This document shows, in pieces, positions 6,930 through 12,545 of a DNA stretch of 12,545 nt. Numbering within the stretch: position 1 is the first letter of the stretch; every line of letters starts with the position of its first letter. Source of the DNA: an uncultured Desulfovibrionaceae bacterium (GTDB taxonomy: Bacteria; Desulfobacterota; Desulfovibrionia; Desulfovibrionales; Desulfovibrionaceae); assembly GCA_949427775.1 (NCBI GenBank), contig CASQEL010000023.1, positions 1-12,545 of the forward strand, in the 5' to 3' direction. The translations under genes were made by a program, and so were the position numbers. A model generated the notes under the pieces. It was given only the letters and a program-made list of their open reading frames with translations, did no database searches and was not told the origin of the DNA.

Positions 6930-6938
6930 TTATCCACA
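6930..6938 (+). promoter_or_regulatory. Perfect DnaA-box sequence
   Basis: TTATCCACA matches the strongest bacterial DnaA box. It lies in intergenic DNA just before an A-run. No cluster of further boxes and no replication gene is nearby, so this is not evidence for an origin; it may be chance or a single DnaA-binding site. Confidence 0.3.
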
Positions 6939-6943
6939 AAAAA

Positions 6944-6969
6944 GTGGGCTTTGTGAAGCCCCTATTTTT
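6944..6969. terminator. Terminator-like hairpin with T-runs on both strands
   Basis: GGGCTT (6946-6951) pairs with AAGCCC (6956-6961) around the loop TGTG. On the + strand CTATTTTT follows. On the minus strand the hairpin is followed by AC and then a run of six T residues (complement of A-run 6938-6943). It could end transcripts from either side. No confident gene abuts it, which hints at an unannotated RNA or the small minus-strand ORF that stops at 6970. Confidence 0.6.
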
Positions 6970-7299
6970 CTAAAATTCCATGTTTTTTTGTATACTGCCG
7001 CGAAAAAACGGGGTAATCTTTATCAATATTGAGAATGCTTTTTGAGAGCGGCCGTTTCGCGCTTCCGGGGGGAGCGTGAATATACCGAGACGCGGACGAT
7101 ATCCGTTATCAAATGCGGGTTTCATCTCATGCCTTGCCGCTTCGAGCGCCAGGCGCGAAACGCCTTGCCGGTCGCTCGCCTGGCCTGGGGACAGCTTGCG
7201 AAAATCGGCGTGGGTTTTCCAGTCGATGGTCAGGAGACGTTCCTCGCGGAGACATCCGCTCCCATGAGGATTTGTTGAAAATTTATTTTTTAATTTCAA
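6970..7299 (-). CDS. Doubtful small minus-strand ORF, possibly a degenerate gene
   Basis: The frame encodes up to 109 residues from a TTG at 7299; I recognise no family. Its middle (about residues 17-90) uses codons with a GC-rich third position, as real genes here do, and its stop falls right at a terminator-like hairpin pointing the same way (6944-6961). Against it: the start is TTG with no clear ribosome-binding site, the first dozen codons are AT-rich and unlike the rest, and a + strand frame over the same bases (7042-7278) is also open with similar composition. It may be a remnant whose N-terminus has been lost, or chance. Confidence 0.2.
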   Translation of the reverse strand: MKLKNKFSTNPHGSGCLREERLLTIDWKTHADFRKLSPGQASDRQGVSRLALEAARHEMKPAFDNGYRPRLGIFTLPPEARNGRSQKAFSILIKITPFFRGSIQKNMEF

Positions 7300-7328
7300 A
7301 TAATTAAAAAGCTTCTTTCATCAAGAAG
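7287..7328. repeat. Two adjacent AT-rich dyads upstream of the car promoter
   Basis: TTTTTAATT (7287-7295) pairs perfectly with AATTAAAAA (7302-7310) around a 6-base loop. Immediately after, CTTCTT (7312-7317) pairs with AAGAAG (7323-7328). Read on the minus strand, the second hairpin is followed by CTTTTT and could act as a weak terminator for transcripts coming out of carB in antisense. The block sits 27 bases before the -35 of the car promoter, so an UP-element or operator role is also possible. Confidence 0.45.
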
Positions 7329-7354
7329 ATGGATGCCTCTCCTCGCATGCATTC

Positions 7355-7383
7355 TTGACGCCCGAAATGGTGCAGAGTAAAAT
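7355..7383 (+). promoter_or_regulatory. Probable sigma-70-type promoter of carB-carA
   Basis: TTGACG (7355-7360) and TAAAAT (7378-7383) are separated by exactly 17 bases, each 5 of 6 to consensus. Transcription would start at about 7390, giving a leader of about 72 nt before carB. I see no clear attenuator hairpin with a T-run in that leader. Confidence 0.7.
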
Positions 7384-7461
7384 ATGAAAATTTTGTGGCC
7401 ATGCCGTCTGCACAGCGGGCGTTTTCAGGATCTCCAACACTAAAGACAAGATTGTACCACC

Positions 7462-10400
7462 ATGCCCAAACGTAACGATTTGAAGCGGATTATGGTTATC
7501 GGCGCGGGGCCCATCATCATCGGCCAGGGCTGCGAGTTCGACTATTCCGGTTCCCAGGCTGTGAAGGCGCTGAAGGAAGAGGGGTACGAGGTCGTTCTCG
7601 TCAACTCCAATCCGGCCACCATCATGACCGACCCCGGACTTGCCGATAAACCCTATGTGGAGCCTATAGAGCACGACACGCTGGCCGCCATCGTGCGCAA
7701 GGAACGTCCTGACGCCATATTGCCCACTCTGGGCGGACAGACCGGCCTGAACGCCGCCCTGCAGCTCGCCAAATCCGGCGTGCTGGAAGAGTGCGGCGTG
7801 GAGCTTATCGGCGCCAAGGCCGAAGTGATCGAAAAGGCCGAGAGCCGCGAGTTGTTCCGGCAGGCCATGGAGAACATCGGTCTTCAGGTGCCCGCCAGCG
7901 GCATCGCCCGGAATATGGAGGAGGTGCGGCATTATGGAAGCGTGCTGCCCTTTCCGCTGATCATCCGGCCCGCCTTCACCCTGGGCGGCACGGGCGGCGG
8001 CGTGGCCTACAATATGGAAGATTTGGAAAAAGTCGCCGGGCGCGGCCTGGCCGCCAGCCCCGCCTCCGAAGTGATGATCGAACAGTCCGTGCTGGGATGG
8101 AAAGAGTTCGAGATGGAGGTTATGCGCGACAAGAACGACAATTGCGTCATCATCTGTTCCATCGAAAACCTGGACCCCATGGGCGTGCACACGGGCGATT
8201 CCATCACCGTAGCCCCGGCCCAGACCCTGACGGACAGGGAATACCAGAAGATGCGCGACGCCTCGCTGGCGATCATGCGCGAAATCGGGGTGGAGACGGG
8301 CGGCTCCAACGTGCAGTTCGGCATCAATCCGGCCGACGGCGAGATCGTGGTCATTGAGATGAACCCCCGCGTGTCCCGATCCTCGGCGCTGGCTTCCAAG
8401 GCCACCGGCTTTCCCATCGCCAAAATCGCGGCAAAACTGGCCGTGGGGTACACGCTGGACGAGCTGCGCAACGACATTACCCGGGAAACCGTGGCCTCTT
8501 TCGAGCCCGCCATCGACTACTGCGTGGTGAAGGTGCCGCGTTTCACCTTTGAAAAATTCCCCGGCGCCAAGGATGAGTTGACGACCGCCATGAAGAGCGT
8601 GGGTGAGGCCATGAGCATCGGCCGCACCTTCAAGGAGGCGTTGCAGAAGGGCCTGCGCTCCATGGAAATCGGCATGCCCGGTCTGGGCACGGGCTTCCGC
8701 GACCCGCTGCCGGAGCGCGAGGACATCGCCCGCTCCCTGCGCGTGCCCAATTCCCGTCGCATCTTCGCGGTGCGTCAGGCTCTGCTGGCCGGATTCAGCG
8801 TGGAGGAAATCTTCGACATCTGCGCCATCGACCCCTGGTTTGTGCGACAGATTCAGGATATTGTGAATATGGAAGCCCGCATCCGCGACTTCGGCCTGAG
8901 CAACGACATGACCCCGGCCAATCCGGAGCTGGCGGAACTGCTGCGCAAAGCCAAGGAATACGGGTTTTCCGACCGCCAACTGGGCGAAATGTGGAAACGC
9001 CCCGAGGATGACATCCGCCGCCTGCGCCGGGAAATGGGCATTATGCCCACCTATTACCTGGTGGATACCTGCGCCGCGGAATTTGAAGCCTATACCCCGT
9101 ATTTTTACTCGACCTACGAAACCGGGCGGGAACTGGAAGCGGCCGATCGCAAGAAGGTGATCATTCTGGGAGGCGGCCCCAACCGCATCGGGCAGGGCAT
9201 CGAATTCGACTACTGCTGCTGCCACGCCTCCTTCGCCCTGCGCGACGCGGGCATTCAGGCCATCATGGTCAATTCCAACCCCGAAACCGTATCCACGGAC
9301 TACGACACGTCCGACCGGCTGTATTTCGAGCCCCTGACCTTTGAAGACGTGATGCACATCGTGGAACTGGAAAAGCCCGACGGCGTCATCGTGCAGTTCG
9401 GCGGACAGACGCCGCTCAATCTGGCCATCCCGCTGATGCGCGCCGGCGTGCCCATTCTGGGCACCTCGCCCGACGCCATCGACCGGGCCGAGGATCGCGA
9501 ACGTTTCCAGGCCCTGATTCAGAAGCTGCATCTGCTCCAGCCCGCCAACGGCATCGCCACCAGCTTCGAGGAAGCCCGCGCGGTGGCGGAGCAGATCAGC
9601 TATCCCGTGGTGGTGCGTCCCAGCTACGTGCTGGGCGGGCGCGCCATGGCCGTAGTCTATGACGAGGCGGAATTGACGGAGTACTTTGCGCAGCATGTGC
9701 CGGAAAATCCGGAACATCCCATCCTGATCGACAAGTTCCTGGAACAGGCCATAGAAGTGGACGTGGATGCCCTGTCGGACGGCACGGACGTCTACATTGC
9801 CGGGATTATGGAGCACATCGAGGAGGCGGGCATCCACTCCGGCGACTCGGCCTGCGTGCTGCCCTCGTTCTCCCTGTCCTACGATCATGTGGCCAAAATC
9901 GCCATGCAGGCCGAAGCCCTGGCCCGCGAACTGCGCGTGGTGGGCCTGATGAACATCCAGTTCGCCATCAAGGGTGACGATATCTTTATCCTGGAAGTCA
10001 ACCCGCGCGCGTCGCGCACCGCCCCCTTTGTGGCCAAGGCCACGGGCGTGCCCCTGCCGTATCTGGCGACCCAGGTGATGCTGGGCAAGACGCTGGAAGA
10101 GCTGGACCCCTGGTCCCGGCGGCGCGGCGGTTTCTACTGCGTCAAGGAAGCGGTGCTGCCTTTCAACCGTTTCCCCGGCGTGGACATCATTCTCGGACCG
10201 GAAATGCATTCCACCGGGGAAGTCATGGGCATGGGCGCCACGTTCGAGGACGCGTTCCTCAAGAGCCAGTTGGCCGCCGGGCAGCGTTTGCCCCAACGCG
10301 GCAAGGTCTTCCTGTCCGTGAACGATCGGGACAAGCCCCTGCTGCCGGATGTCGCCCGGATGTACGACGCTCTGGGCTTCGAGCTGCTGGCCACCACGGG

Positions 10401-10707
10401 CACGGCCCGGCTCCTGCGGGAACAGGGACTGAAGGTGCAGCCTGTGTTCAAGGTCTATGAGGGGCGCCCCAACATCGTGGACCTGATCAAGAACGGCGAA
10501 GTCTCGCTGGTAGTCAACACGGCCTCCGGCAAGCGCACGGCTCATGATTCCAAGGAGATCCGCCGCAGTGCCTTGACCTACGGCGTGCCGTACTGCACGA
10601 CGTTGTCCGGGGCGCGGGCCACGGCGCGGGCCATCGGGGCGCGGCGCGACGGCGACATTCACGTGGAAAGCCTTCAGGAATACTATGCCCGCGAGGCGAC
10701 GAAGTAA
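7462..10707 (+). CDS. carB: Carbamoyl-phosphate synthase large subunit
   Basis: 1081 residues, close to the usual length of about 1070. With CarA it makes carbamoyl phosphate from glutamine-derived ammonia, bicarbonate and two ATP in the cytoplasm, for pyrimidine and arginine synthesis. The two homologous halves are plain: 'GAGPIIIGQGCEFDYSG' (14-30) and 'GGGPNRIGQGIEFDYCC' (about 569-585). Each has an ATP-grasp domain, with 'RPAFTLGGTGGG' (about 170) and 'EMNPRVSRSSALASKATG' (about 300) in the first, 'RPSYVLGGRAMAV' (about 719) and 'EVNPRASRTAPFVAKATG' (about 845) in the second. The oligomerisation region lies between, and an MGS-like allosteric domain fills about 940-1075 ('LATTGTARLL'), where UMP or ornithine bind in studied enzymes. 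The ATG is fixed by an in-frame stop at 7441 and the conserved N-terminus, yet no good Shine-Dalgarno sequence precedes it. carA follows 49 bases later, the reverse of the familiar carA-carB order. Codon use is strongly GC-ending, more so than in the genes to the left. Confidence 0.98.
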   Translation: MPKRNDLKRIMVIGAGPIIIGQGCEFDYSGSQAVKALKEEGYEVVLVNSNPATIMTDPGLADKPYVEPIEHDTLAAIVRKERPDAILPTLGGQTGLNAALQLAKSGVLEECGVELIGAKAEVIEKAESRELFRQAMENIGLQVPASGIARNMEEVRHYGSVLPFPLIIRPAFTLGGTGGGVAYNMEDLEKVAGRGLAASPASEVMIEQSVLGWKEFEMEVMRDKNDNCVIICSIENLDPMGVHTGDSITVAPAQTLTDREYQKMRDASLAIMREIGVETGGSNVQFGINPADGEIVVIEMNPRVSRSSALASKATGFPIAKIAAKLAVGYTLDELRNDITRETVASFEPAIDYCVVKVPRFTFEKFPGAKDELTTAMKSVGEAMSIGRTFKEALQKGLRSMEIGMPGLGTGFRDPLPEREDIARSLRVPNSRRIFAVRQALLAGFSVEEIFDICAIDPWFVRQIQDIVNMEARIRDFGLSNDMTPANPELAELLRKAKEYGFSDRQLGEMWKRPEDDIRRLRREMGIMPTYYLVDTCAAEFEAYTPYFYSTYETGRELEAADRKKVIILGGGPNRIGQGIEFDYCCCHASFALRDAGIQAIMVNSNPETVSTDYDTSDRLYFEPLTFEDVMHIVELEKPDGVIVQFGGQTPLNLAIPLMRAGVPILGTSPDAIDRAEDRERFQALIQKLHLLQPANGIATSFEEARAVAEQISYPVVVRPSYVLGGRAMAVVYDEAELTEYFAQHVPENPEHPILIDKFLEQAIEVDVDALSDGTDVYIAGIMEHIEEAGIHSGDSACVLPSFSLSYDHVAKIAMQAEALARELRVVGLMNIQFAIKGDDIFILEVNPRASRTAPFVAKATGVPLPYLATQVMLGKTLEELDPWSRRRGGFYCVKEAVLPFNRFPGVDIILGPEMHSTGEVMGMGATFEDAFLKSQLAAGQRLPQRGKVFLSVNDRDKPLLPDVARMYDALGFELLATTGTARLLREQGLKVQPVFKVYEGRPNIVDLIKNGEVSLVVNTASGKRTAHDSKEIRRSALTYGVPYCTTLSGARATARAIGARRDGDIHVESLQEYYAREATK

Positions 10708-10741
10708 TCGCGACCGCCATGGACGAATCGCATCGGAATAT

Positions 10742-10747
10742 AAAGGG
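10742..10747 (+). promoter_or_regulatory. Ribosome-binding site that decides the carA start
   Basis: AAAGGG lies 9 bases before the ATG at 10757 but only 3 before the in-frame ATG at 10751. This favours 10757. An upstream in-frame ATG at 10685 lies inside carB and has no such site. Confidence 0.6.
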
Positions 10748-10756
10748 AAAATGTTT

Positions 10757-11887
10757 ATGAAAGCGTTGTTGGTTCTGGAAGACGGATTTGCGTTGGAAGG
10801 TCGGTCCTTCACCGGGGCATGCGAAAGCGGGGGAGAGGTGATCTTCACCACGGCCATGACCGGGTATCAGGAAGTGCTGACCGATCCTTCCTATACCGGA
10901 CAGATGGTCTGCATGACCTATCCGCTCATCGGCAATTACGGCGTCAATCCTGAAGACATGGAATCCGACCGGGTGCACGTGTCGGCGTTGCTGGTGAAGG
11001 AATGCTGCAAGACGCCCTCCAACTGGCGGGCCACCGAATCCCTGCCGGATTTTCTGGTGCGCCACGGTGTGCCGGGCATCGAAGATATCGACACCCGGGC
11101 CCTGACCCGGCACCTGCGTCTGCACGGAGCCATGCGGGGCGTGATCTCCACTTCCGTGCGCGACGTGCAGGAACTGGTGGCCCGGGCCAACCGCCTGCCC
11201 ACCATGGAAGGGCAGAATCTGGTGACTCGCGTAGCTCCGGCCGCGCCGTACCGTTGGAACGGCACGCGCCCCGAACCGGTGACGCTGGCCGAAGACGGTT
11301 CGTACGTCTGGCCGGAGGGCGGATCGCGCCTTGTGGTCTATGACTACGGCATCAAGTGGAACATTCTGCGCCTGTTGCGCGCGGAAGGCTTCGACATGCT
11401 GGTGGTGCCGCCGAGCTTTACCATTGAGCAGGTCCGGGCCAGCGGAGCCCACGGCATATTCCTGTCCAACGGCCCCGGCGACCCCGCCACGCTGCATGAT
11501 GAGATCGCCACGGTCAGAGCTCTGGTGCGGGAGTATCCGGTGACGGGCATCTGCCTGGGACACCAGCTTTTGGGACATGCCGTGGGCGGGCACACCCGCA
11601 AGCTGAAATTCGGGCACCACGGCTGCAACCATCCAGTCAAGGATCTGACGACCGGACGTATCGAGATCTCTTCCCAGAACCACGGGTTCTGCGTGGTGAT
11701 CGACGGCGTCGACGACGTGCAGGCCACCCATATAAACCTCAACGACGGCACTCTGGAAGGGTTTATGCATAAAACCCGCCCCGTTCTGTCGGTGCAGTAC
11801 CATCCGGAAGCCGCCGCCGGACCGGAGGACGGGCGGTACCTCTTCGGCCGGTTTCACGCCATGGTGCGCGCGGCCGCGGGGGAATAA
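10757..11887 (+). CDS. carA: Carbamoyl-phosphate synthase small subunit (glutamine amidotransferase)
   Basis: 376 residues from the ATG at 10757, near the usual length of about 380. It hydrolyses glutamine and passes ammonia through the complex to CarB. The N-terminal CPSase small-chain domain (about 1-150) begins 'MKALLVLEDG' and includes 'TAMTGYQEVLTDPSY' (32-46). The C-terminal class I glutamine amidotransferase domain (about 190-370) has the nucleophile Cys266 in 'GICLGHQLLG', conserved 'GHHGCNHPV' (286-294) and 'SQNHGF' (306-311), and His349 with Glu351 in 'YHPEAAAGP', so the Cys-His-Glu triad is complete. The open frame extends up to 10685 inside carB, but those extra residues are basic and unlike the family, and the ribosome-binding site favours 10757. 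It lies 49 bases after carB with no terminator or promoter between, so it should be co-transcribed. No intrinsic terminator is seen after it. Confidence 0.97.
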   Translation: MKALLVLEDGFALEGRSFTGACESGGEVIFTTAMTGYQEVLTDPSYTGQMVCMTYPLIGNYGVNPEDMESDRVHVSALLVKECCKTPSNWRATESLPDFLVRHGVPGIEDIDTRALTRHLRLHGAMRGVISTSVRDVQELVARANRLPTMEGQNLVTRVAPAAPYRWNGTRPEPVTLAEDGSYVWPEGGSRLVVYDYGIKWNILRLLRAEGFDMLVVPPSFTIEQVRASGAHGIFLSNGPGDPATLHDEIATVRALVREYPVTGICLGHQLLGHAVGGHTRKLKFGHHGCNHPVKDLTTGRIEISSQNHGFCVVIDGVDDVQATHINLNDGTLEGFMHKTRPVLSVQYHPEAAAGPEDGRYLFGRFHAMVRAAAGE

Positions 11888-11920
11888 AGGGAAGATGCGT
11901 CTGCTCTGGCCGTCCCGATC

Positions 11921-11948
11921 TTGACAAATTGAGCAAACTGGTTGAATA
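11921..11948 (+). promoter_or_regulatory. Possible promoter of the small exported protein gene
   Basis: A perfect TTGACA (11921-11926) is followed after 16 bases by TGAATA (11943-11948), a poor -10; GAATAG one base later is no better. The position, about 90 bases before the start codon at 12017, is reasonable. The leader holds a short CCGGA-TGG-TCCGG hairpin (11979-11991). Read-through from carA is the alternative. Confidence 0.4.
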
Positions 11949-12003
11949 GTGGTAAACATAGAAAAGGGGCGATGCGCTCCGGATGGTCCGGTGGCCTGCT
12001 CCC

Positions 12004-12010
12004 AAAGGAG
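12004..12010 (+). promoter_or_regulatory. Strong ribosome-binding site that selects a GTG start
   Basis: AAAGGAG lies 6 bases before the GTG at 12017. It picks this start over an in-frame upstream ATG at 11942, which would put 25 unlikely residues ahead of an otherwise clean signal peptide. Confidence 0.85.
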
Positions 12011-12016
12011 AGAGTT

Positions 12017-12436
12017 GTGAAAAAATATATTCTGGCCCTGGCGTTGACGATCGTAATGGGCTTCGGTGCGGCGTCGGCCCAGGCGCAGGTCAATCCCGTC
12101 GATCAATTGACCGGCAAGGTGTGGATGGAATCCAGTCCGGAAATCAAGAAAGCGGTGCTTTTCGGCGTGGATTGTGCCGTAACCATTGAGCATTTCGTGG
12201 CCGCCAAAACACGGGAAGTGCAGAAAGACGCCACAAAAAGCGTGCGAAAAACTTCTGCCGCATCCACGCTGTCTCCCTTTGAAAAGGGGTGGGCCACGGC
12301 GTTTGAGGGTATGACCCGCGATCAGATCGTGGCCGAGGTGGACGCCTGGTACAAGGCGCATCCCGATCAGCTCCAGCGCCCGGTTTTTTCCGTGCTCTGG
12401 TATGACGTGATCACTCCCAAACTGCAGAAAAAGTAG
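12017..12436 (+). CDS. Small exported protein of unknown function
   Basis: 139 residues from the GTG at 12017. Residues 1-23 are a standard Sec signal peptide ('MKKYILALAL', cleavage expected after the 'AQA' at 21-23), leaving a mature periplasmic protein of about 116 residues. The mature chain has a 'GKVWMESSPEIKKAVLFGVDCA' region broken across 33-54 (one Cys, residue 53), a charged middle (about 62-92), and 'VDAWYKAHPDQ' then 'RPVFSVLWYDV' (108-131). The pattern of a Trp, a Lys followed by a hydrophobic-Gly turn, then Tyr-Pro-Pro-Val near the end recalls small periplasmic domains common in proteobacteria; I cannot name the family. It is followed after 20 bases by a probable lipoprotein gene, so the pair may be an operon acting in the envelope. 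The link to carBA looks positional only. Confidence 0.85.
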   Translation: MKKYILALALTIVMGFGAASAQAQVNPVDQLTGKVWMESSPEIKKAVLFGVDCAVTIEHFVAAKTREVQKDATKSVRKTSAASTLSPFEKGWATAFEGMTRDQIVAEVDAWYKAHPDQLQRPVFSVLWYDVITPKLQKK

Positions 12437-12456
12437 TTCCGAGAAGAGGTAATTTC

Positions 12457-12545
12457 ATGAAAAAGATACTTGCCGTGGGCGTTCTCGCCCTTGCGTTGGC
12501 AGGCGGATTCGGCTGTACCAACATGAGCAAAACGTCGCAGGGTAC
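12457..12545 (+). CDS. Probable small lipoprotein, N-terminal part only (cut by window edge)
   Basis: Only the first 29 codons are present. They read as a lipoprotein signal: 'MKKILAVGVL', a hydrophobic Ala/Leu core, then Cys20 followed by 'TNMSKTSQG'. The residues before Cys20 are Gly-Phe-Gly, so the lipobox is atypical (no Leu at -3), yet the overall layout fits lipidation. AAGAGGT (12444-12450) is placed 6 bases before the ATG. The beginning after the Cys resembles small Gly-zipper outer-membrane lipoproteins, but the sequence stops before any zipper could be seen. Confidence 0.75.
   Translation, partial: MKKILAVGVLALALAGGFGCTNMSKTSQG

Larger units (their letters stand above)
6445..7461. 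other. Approximately 1 kb intergenic region rich in inverted repeats
   Basis: This is the longest stretch without a confident gene. In order it contains the five-hairpin array (6482-6636); a 7-bp inverted pair CATATCG/CGATATG (6651-6657, 6682-6688); a small TCGC/GCGA hairpin near 6699-6712; a long imperfect inverted repeat (6727-6792); a GGGC-N5-GCCC hairpin near 6811-6823; a DnaA-box sequence (6930-6938); a two-way terminator-like hairpin (6944-6969); a doubtful minus-strand ORF (6970-7299); AT-rich dyads (7287-7328); and the car promoter (7355-7383). I recognise no tRNA, tmRNA, SRP RNA, RNase P RNA or 6S RNA. Confidence 0.6.

Noticed and set aside
6841..7032. 63-codon + strand frame in the intergenic region
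   Set aside because: It runs straight through the two-way terminator hairpin, starts on GTG without a ribosome-binding site and has no coding-like composition.
6445..7461. tRNA, tmRNA, SRP RNA or CRISPR-like repeats in the long gap
   Set aside because: No T-loop, anticodon arm, tmRNA or SRP signature was found. The hairpins are not copies of one repeat with regular spacers, so this is not a CRISPR array.
10685..10756. Longer carA with 24 extra N-terminal residues
   Set aside because: The extension overlaps carB, is Arg-rich and unlike CarA N-termini, and the ribosome-binding site favours the ATG at 10757.
7321..10857. Open reading frame of 1178 codons antisense to carB
   Set aside because: The translation is low-complexity, rich in His, Gly, Gln and Arg, with no recognisable domain. 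It mirrors the GC-ending codons of carB, which rarely create stops on the opposite strand. The weak minus-strand hairpin with T-run near 7311-7328 is suggestive but not enough.
10514..12361. 615-codon minus-strand frame opposite carA and the exported protein gene
   Set aside because: It crosses two genes with clear families or signal peptides on the + strand and has the composition of an antisense shadow.

Overview
The window is a chromosomal segment that looks like a Desulfovibrionaceae-type sulfate reducer (Desulfobacterota). This is an inference from gene content and style: an orphan flagellar axial-type gene, a receiver-less sigma-54 activator ending in a Fis-type helix, a large exported AMIN/TPR protein, and carB placed before carA. 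All confident genes lie on the + strand. I see no insertion sequence, transposase, CRISPR array, tRNA or rRNA.

Left part (1-6444). A short flagellar rod/hook-type protein (23-409) is followed by a lipoprotein with an NlpC/P60 peptidase domain and a very basic tail (471-1505), closed by a strong intrinsic terminator (1585-1620). After an AT-rich gap, a good sigma-70-type promoter (1786-1813) and a roughly 200-nt leader precede a sigma-54 enhancer-binding protein (2017-3045). Thirty-five bases later starts a 1102-residue exported protein (3081-6389): an AMIN-like beta domain, a long Pro/Ala/Ser-rich linker and a TPR solenoid. A 16-bp-stem terminator ends that unit (6409-6444). The theme is cell envelope and, at the left edge, flagella.

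Middle part (6445-7461). About 1 kb without a confident gene, and the most unusual stretch. It holds a compact series of five short-loop hairpins bounded by inverted CCTAGT/ACTAGG hexamers (6482-6636), a second long imperfect inverted repeat (6727-6792), a perfect DnaA-box sequence (6930-6938), a hairpin with T-runs on both strands (6944-6969), a doubtful minus-strand ORF (6970-7299), AT-rich dyads (7287-7328) and the probable car promoter (7355-7383).

Right part (7462-12545). carB and carA encode the large and small subunits of carbamoyl-phosphate synthetase, which feeds pyrimidine and arginine synthesis. They are followed by a small exported protein of unknown function (12017-12436) and the start of a probable lipoprotein cut by the window edge (12457-12545).

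The strongest candidate for something undescribed is the hairpin array at 6482-6636. The other points of interest are the GAFTHA variant in the sigma-54 activator, the basic tail of the NlpC/P60 lipoprotein and the AMIN-linker-TPR architecture.
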